From positions 1 to 5,630 of the forward strand of contig JAGLUD010000396.1 of NCBI GenBank assembly GCA_023134935.1: DNA of 5,630 nucleotides. Reading direction: 5' to 3'. Within the stretch, counting starts at the first letter, position 1; every line of letters starts with the position of its first letter. A program made the position numbers and the translations under genes. This DNA comes from Paracoccaceae bacterium (GTDB lineage Bacteria; Pseudomonadota; Alphaproteobacteria; Rhodobacterales; Rhodobacteraceae). The notes below the pieces were generated by a model. The model did no database searches, had not been told where the DNA came from, and saw only the letters and a list, made by a program, of their open reading frames with translations. Shown here in pieces: positions 5,570 to 5,630 of this stretch.

Positions 5570-5630
5570 GACAAGAATGCTTCCAGCTTCTCGCGATCAA
5601 GAATCTCGATCACACCTTTTTCGACCGAAA
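5563..5630 (-). CDS. C-terminal end of a minus-strand gene, possibly a Crp/Fnr-family regulator (partial)
   Basis: Read on the minus strand from the right edge, one frame stays open for 21 codons to a TAA at 5565-5563. It contains GVIEILDREKLEAF before ending in LSV. A short strand-forming segment followed by ILDRE.LEA at the extreme C-terminus is typical of Crp/Fnr transcription regulators, where it follows the winged helix-turn-helix. The other two minus frames meet stops within this stretch. Only the tail is visible, so the DNA-binding and effector domains cannot be checked and another winged-helix family is possible. The gene converges on the operon and is not part of it. Confidence 0.55.
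   Translation of the reverse strand, partial: SVEKGVIEILDREKLEAFLSV

Overview
The window suggests an alphaproteobacterium, most likely of the Rhodobacteraceae (Roseobacter-type). The evidence is the protein families and their order, especially a DUF2927 lipoprotein that is typical of that group, together with moderate GC content and Shine-Dalgarno-led, tightly packed genes. This placement is inference from protein character, because no marker gene lies in the window.

Layout: positions 3-5328 on the + strand form one compact operon that begins upstream of the window. It holds, in order, the hydrophobic C-terminal tail of an unidentified gene (stop at 62), an XpaC-like four-helix membrane protein (59-961, ATGA overlap with the gene before), a TelA/toxic-anion-resistance coiled-coil protein (977-2167), a DUF2927 lipoprotein (2219-3100), an SPFH protein with a C-terminal GYF_2-type domain (3127-4221), and a double zinc-ribbon protein with a C-terminal membrane anchor (4231-5328). 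Gaps between genes are 9-51 bp. The longest, between telA and the DUF2927 gene, carries a perfect 9-bp stem-loop with no T-run.

Positions 5329-5562 carry no gene that I can support. This stretch is more AT-rich than the operon and holds a GC-rich hairpin just after the last stop, a cluster of short palindromes, and a long imperfect stem-loop that overlaps the stop codon of a convergent minus-strand gene. Only the last 21 codons of that gene are visible (5563-5630), and they resemble the C-terminus of a Crp/Fnr-family regulator.

How the genes may work together: TelA and XpaC are a known pair linked to envelope, toxic-anion and antimicrobial stress. The SPFH protein and the zinc-ribbon membrane protein resemble Bacillus subtilis YdjI and YdjG, which lie in the pspA operon and help tie PspA to the membrane. 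Joining both pairs with an envelope lipoprotein in one operon suggests an envelope-stress or membrane-organising module spanning cytosol, inner membrane and periplasm. That joint role is inference. No mobile element, CRISPR array, tRNA or rRNA was seen.
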